From: CAWELS01 sp964468205
GTDB lineage: Bacteria; Acidobacteriota; Terriglobia; Bryobacterales; Bryobacteraceae
Direction: 5' to 3'
Assembly (NCBI GenBank): GCA_964468205.1
Contig: CAYXVG010000003.1
Coordinates: 162,101 to 226,100 of the forward strand
Length of the DNA: 64,000 bases
Made by a program: the position numbers and the translations under genes. Positions within the stretch are counted from its first letter, which is position 1. Every line of letters starts with the position of its first letter. This document shows positions 59,945-64,000 of this stretch, piece by piece. The notes below the pieces were generated by a model. That model was not told where the DNA came from and did not search any database. It worked only from the letters and a program-made list of their open reading frames with translations.

Positions 59945-61146
59945 GACTGTTGCACACAACCACAACATTGAACCCTGAGTTCGGCGGCCCCGTATTTGGT
60001 CTGCGAAGCTTGTCGATTGCGCTCGCCGACCTAGGCCATTCGATTACAGTCTCGACAATGGACGACCCGCAGGAAAAGTGGTTGGCAGATTGGCCAACCG
60101 AGGTTACGGCTCACGGCCCAGCGATCTCGCACTATCGGTTCTCCCAACGCTTTGTACCTTGGCTTCGAAAACGCACGAGCGACTTTGACGCTGTCATCGT
60201 CGAGGGTGCCTGGCAATTCAGCGGACTCGGGACCCGATTAGCCCTTCGTGGCTGCAGTGTCCCATATTTCATATACTGTCACGGCGCTCTCGATCCATAT
60301 TTCAGGCGTTTCAAGCTTAAAGAGCTGAAGAAAAGTCTATACTGGTGGCTCTTCGAACATCGGGTCTTTAGAGACGCAAAGGCTGTTTTCTTCACATGTG
60401 AACAGGAACGGGAGCGAGCCCGAAATCGCTACTTCCCATATTGGGTTGAAGAGGCCACAGTCAAATACGGAGTCCGCCCCGCACCGGATCGCTCGGAACA
60501 CCTCCGCCGGATATATGACTCCGACTTCGCCCAGTTTCGTGGCAGGCGGATATTGCTGTTTCTCTCGCGTATTCATCCCACAAAGGGTTGCGACATCCTA
60601 GTGGAGGCGTTCAGTAGGGTATGCACTGTTGACCGATCTCTCCACTTAGTAATTGCCGGCCCAGACCAAGTGGGATGGCGCAGACAACTCCAGGAGCAGT
60701 GTCGGTCTCTGGACATCGACTCGCGAGTGACGTTCACAGGGCCGGTGTACGAGGATCAAAAGTGGTGCCTGCTACAACACGCCGAAGCGTTCGTAGTTGC
60801 GTCTCACAATGACAACTTCAACGTAGCGATGGCGGAAGCTCTGTCAGCTGGGCTACCGGTTGTAATCACCGACAAGGTCGGGGTATGGCGTGAAATCGAT
60901 AGTTATGGCGCAGGGGTTGTTGCCACTGACACGATCGGGAGTTTCACCGCCGCCCTCAAGAGGTATCTCGAACTCACGGAGCTCGGGAGGAAGGAGATGA
61001 GGGCCGCCGCTCAAAAATGCTTTGAGGACAATTTCGAGAGCAAGGCCGCCGCGATTTCTTTGATCCGGGCTCTTGAGAAATTTGGCGTGCGGTCGAAGGG
61101 CGCCAGTGAGGCATTCCAGTGCCAGCCTGAGCGGATCGGCATTTGA
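59941..61146 (+). CDS. Family 4 glycosyltransferase
   Basis: 401 residues, ATGA overlap with wzy. GT-B fold: NPEFGGPVFGLRSLSIALAD at the N-terminus, and YFIYCHGALDPYFRRFKLKE. LLFLSRIHPTKGCDILVEAF and NFNVAMAEALSAGLPVVITD lie in the C-terminal domain, where the first Glu of the usual EX7E is replaced by Asn (NFNVAMAEA). That substitution is seen in some active GT4 enzymes, so function is likely but not certain. Low GC (25 of 60 in row 60301-60360). Confidence 0.88.
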   Translation: MRLLHTTTTLNPEFGGPVFGLRSLSIALADLGHSITVSTMDDPQEKWLADWPTEVTAHGPAISHYRFSQRFVPWLRKRTSDFDAVIVEGAWQFSGLGTRLALRGCSVPYFIYCHGALDPYFRRFKLKELKKSLYWWLFEHRVFRDAKAVFFTCEQERERARNRYFPYWVEEATVKYGVRPAPDRSEHLRRIYDSDFAQFRGRRILLFLSRIHPTKGCDILVEAFSRVCTVDRSLHLVIAGPDQVGWRRQLQEQCRSLDIDSRVTFTGPVYEDQKWCLLQHAEAFVVASHNDNFNVAMAEALSAGLPVVITDKVGVWREIDSYGAGVVATDTIGSFTAALKRYLELTELGRKEMRAAAQKCFEDNFESKAAAISLIRALEKFGVRSKGASEAFQCQPERIGI

Positions 61147-61147
61147 A

Positions 61148-62443
61148 GTGAATCGCACAGTACGAATTCTCGTTCACGCAATCGCGTTCCCCCCGGAACC
61201 CGTCGGGTCTGGGCCCTTTGTCGGAGATATCTGCGATTGGCTTGCGGAGAAAGGACATCAGGTCAATGTCGTGTGCCCGCCGCCCTACTATCCGCAATGG
61301 AAGACTCAATCCCCTTACCGCTCATGGGAGTACCGGATCGAGCGCAACGGGCGTGTTTCGATCACTCGGTGCCCGGTCTACGTTCCGCCGACGCCTTCTG
61401 GCTTGAAGCGCATGCTGTGGGCGATGAGCTTTGCAGCATCCAGCATTCCGGTGCTGGTCCGGCGGATGCTCGACCGTCCAGATGTCGTGCTGACGCTCGA
61501 ACCTTGCCTCATACCAAGCGCGGTTGCGCTGCTTGCGGCGAAGTGTTGCGGCGCAAAGGCGTGGCTTCATATTCATGACTTCGAAGTGGACATGGCCGTT
61601 CAGCTCGGACACTTTCGTGGAGCGTGGCTCTCGCGGATGGTGAGGCGGCTGGAGTCCCGGTTGCTGCGCCAGTTCGATGTTGTATCCACCATATCAGGGC
61701 AGATGATCGGTCGGCTTGATGACAAATCAGTTGTCAAAAGAAAGCAGGTTCTGTTGCCGAACTGGATCGACACAAGCGAAGTTTGGCCGATTTCACCAAG
61801 TGGAGAATTCCGGAAGCGACTGGGAATTCCAAATGACCTCAGAGTCGCGCTCTACTCGGGGACACTGAATCCGAAACAGGGATTGGAGACGGTGATTGAA
61901 TGCGCCCGGCACCTGCAAAATCGCAGTGATCTCCTTTTCGTCATCTGTGGTAACGGTGTCTCGGAAGCGAATCTTAGAAGTGCGGCAGCAGCATTGAGGA
62001 ACGTTCGTTTTCTTCCACTGCAGCCGAGGAAGTATCTGAATGAGCTGCTGAACTTGGCTGACATCCACCTTCTGCCTCAGAGGCCTGGAGTGGCTGATCT
62101 TGTTCTGCCATCGAAACTTCTCGGGATGCTCGCTTGCGGTGGCGCGATAGTTGCTACGACGGTACAGGAGACAGCAGTCGCCGAAATACTGGCTGACTGC
62201 GGTGTGGTTGTCCCTCCGGACAACCAAGAAGCCTTTACCGAGGCCGTTGTGAGGTTGGTTGATAACCCTGATCTGAGGGAACGCCTTGGAAGAACCGCCC
62301 GGCTAAAGGCCGAGAGACTCTTCGATCGAGCTGTTGTGCTGACGCAGTTCGAATGTGAACTACAAAAATGCGTGGAGAATTCCAGGCGCGAAGTGGAGCG
62401 CTCTGAGGATTCGTCTGCTGTTGGTCAGACGGCAGAAAACTGA
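61148..62443 (+). CDS. WcaI-like family 4 glycosyltransferase
   Basis: 431 residues from GTG 61148, which starts 1 nt after the preceding stop; the frame is open further upstream, inside the previous gene. N-terminal HAIAFPPEPVGSGPFVGDIC, then VVCPPPYYPQWKTQSPYRSW and VYVPPTPSGLKRMLWAMSFA, are close to colanic-acid WcaI. The C-terminal domain has SGTLNPKQGLETVIECAR and LVLPSKLLGMLACGGAIVAT. In E. coli WcaI is thought to add fucose to the lipid-linked glucose; the sugar here is unknown. Confidence 0.88.
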   Translation: MNRTVRILVHAIAFPPEPVGSGPFVGDICDWLAEKGHQVNVVCPPPYYPQWKTQSPYRSWEYRIERNGRVSITRCPVYVPPTPSGLKRMLWAMSFAASSIPVLVRRMLDRPDVVLTLEPCLIPSAVALLAAKCCGAKAWLHIHDFEVDMAVQLGHFRGAWLSRMVRRLESRLLRQFDVVSTISGQMIGRLDDKSVVKRKQVLLPNWIDTSEVWPISPSGEFRKRLGIPNDLRVALYSGTLNPKQGLETVIECARHLQNRSDLLFVICGNGVSEANLRSAAAALRNVRFLPLQPRKYLNELLNLADIHLLPQRPGVADLVLPSKLLGMLACGGAIVATTVQETAVAEILADCGVVVPPDNQEAFTEAVVRLVDNPDLRERLGRTARLKAERLFDRAVVLTQFECELQKCVENSRREVERSEDSSAVGQTAEN

Positions 62444-62451
62444 TTCACACT

Positions 62452-63918
62452 GTGGGAACCGCGAGCTTAAGAACTGCACCGATAGGGGCTATCAATGCTG
62501 AAGCCGGCACGAAGCCCGCGAAGTCGGTTTCATCGCCGTTGCCGGTAGCAGCAACGCTCCTTGGCTCTGATCTCCTGGCGGTGTCGCTAGCCGCGCTGGT
62601 CAGCATTCTCGGCTACTACCTGTTGGGAGCCCCGCTCAAGCTGAGTCAGTACATCGCACTGTGGCCGCTAGGGGGAGTATTTTTCGTCGCCTACGCGACA
62701 ATCGGTCTTTACCCGGGAACAATGCTCAACTCAGTTCAGGAACTGAGGCGGGGGACAGTTGCCAGCAGCCTTGTATTTGCTTCTATCGGCGCTTCGACCT
62801 TCCTCACCAGAGACGCTGAGCTGTACTCGCGCGCAGTCTTTCTTATGACGTGGGGCCAGTGTCTTGTTTACCTGCCGCTGTTCCGGGCGCTGACGCGATC
62901 ATACTTCTCCAGATTCGAATGGTGGGGCAGCCCGGTTGTTGTCATTGGCGCATCCGAGTCAGGCTCCGCAGTGGTTGAATCGCTTCAAAGCCGTCCAGAG
63001 CTCGGCCTGCGGCCCATTGCATTGACCGACCATAGAGGCACTGTCGGGAAACTGGACCATCGCGTCCCCCTTATTAGCTTTGATCAGATGCTAGAATTCA
63101 CCCAAGACCGTCGCGTGCGGTACGGAATAATCGCGATGCCTGATCTGCCGCGGCGCGAGATTCTGACCGTTCTTAATCGCTGCAGTGAAGTATTTAGTCA
63201 GCTGCTTGTGATTCCCGAGCTCACCGGAGCTACATGCTTATGGGTTGATACCAAGGATCTAGGCGGGGTTCTGGGCCTCGAGATCCGGCAGAGACTTCTG
63301 TTACCCGTTCCTCAAGCCCTGAAGCGTGTGATCGATCTCTTGATCACCGTGATAGGCGGCTCTGTTGTGTTTCCGCTGATTGTTCTGATCGCTGTGGGGA
63401 TCAAACTAACATCGACGGGGCCAATATTCTTTGGTCATCGTCGCTATGGGAAGGCGGGAAAACCTTTTACCGCATGGAAGTTTAGATCGATGGTCAGCAA
63501 CGCTGACGAGGTCCTGACTCAGAAACTGAGTTCCAACGCCACTCTCCGGCAGGAGTGGGAACGACACCGCAAACTGAAGAACGACCCCCGAGTGACCCCC
63601 ATGGGTCGCTTTCTTCGAAAAACCAGCCTCGATGAACTTCCCCAACTGTGGAACGTGTTCCGAGGTGAGATGAGTCTGGTTGGGCCGCGGCCTATCGTGG
63701 CTGATGAGATCGCCAAGTACGGCGAAGATTTCAACTTCTACAAGAAGGCTGTCCCCGGCATCACCGGGCTATGGCAAGTATCTGGTCGAACCGATACGGG
63801 CTATGAGCAGCGTGTCCGATTGGACATGTACTATGTGAGCAACTGGTCCGTGTGGCTGGATATTCACATCCTCGCGCGAACCCTCAGAACGGTCCTGCAG
63901 GCACGAGGAGCGTACTAA
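62452..63918 (+). CDS. Undecaprenyl-phosphate sugar-1-phosphate transferase, WbaP-like
   Basis: 488 residues from GTG 62452. Four or five N-terminal hydrophobic segments come first. A Rossmann-like CoA-binding-type middle domain follows (VVVIGASESGSAVVESLQ). The C-terminal transferase domain (about 285-488) has KRVIDLLITVIGG, GPIFFGHRRYGKAGKPF, the Asp-Glu catalytic region SLDELPQLWNVFRGEMSLVG and PGITGLWQVSGR. It starts the repeat unit by moving sugar-1-phosphate (Gal or Glc) onto undecaprenyl phosphate. Last visible gene of the operon. It converges with a minus-strand gene at the edge, with overlapping stops. Confidence 0.93.
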   Translation: MGTASLRTAPIGAINAEAGTKPAKSVSSPLPVAATLLGSDLLAVSLAALVSILGYYLLGAPLKLSQYIALWPLGGVFFVAYATIGLYPGTMLNSVQELRRGTVASSLVFASIGASTFLTRDAELYSRAVFLMTWGQCLVYLPLFRALTRSYFSRFEWWGSPVVVIGASESGSAVVESLQSRPELGLRPIALTDHRGTVGKLDHRVPLISFDQMLEFTQDRRVRYGIIAMPDLPRREILTVLNRCSEVFSQLLVIPELTGATCLWVDTKDLGGVLGLEIRQRLLLPVPQALKRVIDLLITVIGGSVVFPLIVLIAVGIKLTSTGPIFFGHRRYGKAGKPFTAWKFRSMVSNADEVLTQKLSSNATLRQEWERHRKLKNDPRVTPMGRFLRKTSLDELPQLWNVFRGEMSLVGPRPIVADEIAKYGEDFNFYKKAVPGITGLWQVSGRTDTGYEQRVRLDMYYVSNWSVWLDIHILARTLRTVLQARGAY

Positions 63919-64000
63919 TACCTTTGGCTCTGCGGCCACCGCCACGCGCATACTAACCCCGCCAACCCAAACCACCAATACCCGAACACCGGCCGCTGCT
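63915..64000 (-). CDS. C-terminal end of a membrane-protein gene (starts beyond window)
   Basis: Minus-strand frame open from the right edge to TAG at 63915-63917. It gives 27 residues, RPVFGYWWFGLAGLVCAWRW then PQSQRY, a hydrophobic, Trp-rich helix ending in polar residues, as at the C-terminus of an inner-membrane protein. The stop overlaps the wbaP TAA, in line with the other convergent pairs here. Too short to name. Confidence 0.4.
   Translation of the reverse strand, partial: QRPVFGYWWFGLAGLVCAWRWPQSQRY

Overview
The window is about 64 kb of GC-rich chromosomal DNA from a diderm bacterium. LpxA, LpxD and a Wza-type outer-membrane exporter show the outer membrane. The mix of proteins points to Acidobacteriota, most likely a Solibacter/Bryobacter-like lineage. 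That mix is Tat-exported Gfo/Idh/MocA, aldo/keto reductase and DUF362 proteins, FG-GAP and DUF1961 secreted proteins, a free-living Tlc-type nucleotide transporter and roadblock/TPR proteins. The assignment is inferred from gene content; there is no rRNA in the window. I found no tRNA, rRNA, CRISPR array or intact insertion sequence.

Layout. 1-4.8 kb (minus): a partial Tat-exported deacetylase-like protein, a small secreted protein, a DUF1998 helicase and a PilZ protein. 5.0-9.4 kb: carA-carB. 9.4-9.9 kb: a decayed antitoxin/PIN-toxin pair. 9.95-18.3 kb: methyltransferase, two-module secreted glycan-binding or lyase-like protein, divergent DUF362 and Fe-S aldo/keto reductase genes, radical SAM, NUDIX and a secreted hypothetical. 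18.4-24 kb: molybdopterin oxidoreductase with a lipoprotein, a gene-poor stretch with a candidate small RNA, dksA-like gene, pgeF and a lone nuoB. 24-34.8 kb: a glycan-precursor operon (GT2-methyltransferase fusion, isomerase, epimerase), two Gfo/Idh/MocA oxidoreductases, purC-cvpA, gph, a large membrane protein and a cupin. 34.9-38.4 kb: TPR, zinc-ribbon membrane and roadblock genes. 38.4-46.9 kb: FG-GAP protein, divergent lpxA and lpxD, MobB-like NTPase, degenerate histidine kinase, CDF transporter, metallophosphatase and cation/proton antiporter.

46.9-51.5 kb (minus) is one tight operon: Tlc-type nucleotide transporter fused to HEAT-like repeats, a cyclic-nucleotide-binding protein, a histidine kinase and a receiver-only response regulator. 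This is the best candidate for an undescribed signalling unit. 51.5-52.4 kb is a non-coding, palindrome-rich stretch with a 33-bp repeat pair. 52.4-63.9 kb is a complete Wzx/Wzy-type exopolysaccharide operon: a small DNA-binding protein, Wza, Wzc, MurJ-like flippase, GT4, Wzy, GT4, WcaI-like GT4 and WbaP. Base composition drops sharply after wza, suggesting that the glycan-specific part was acquired separately. A converging partial membrane-protein gene closes the window.

Two broad features recur. Several genes have a -10-like hexamer only 6-9 nt before the start codon and no Shine-Dalgarno sequence, which suggests leaderless mRNAs. Many convergent gene pairs abut or overlap at their stop codons.
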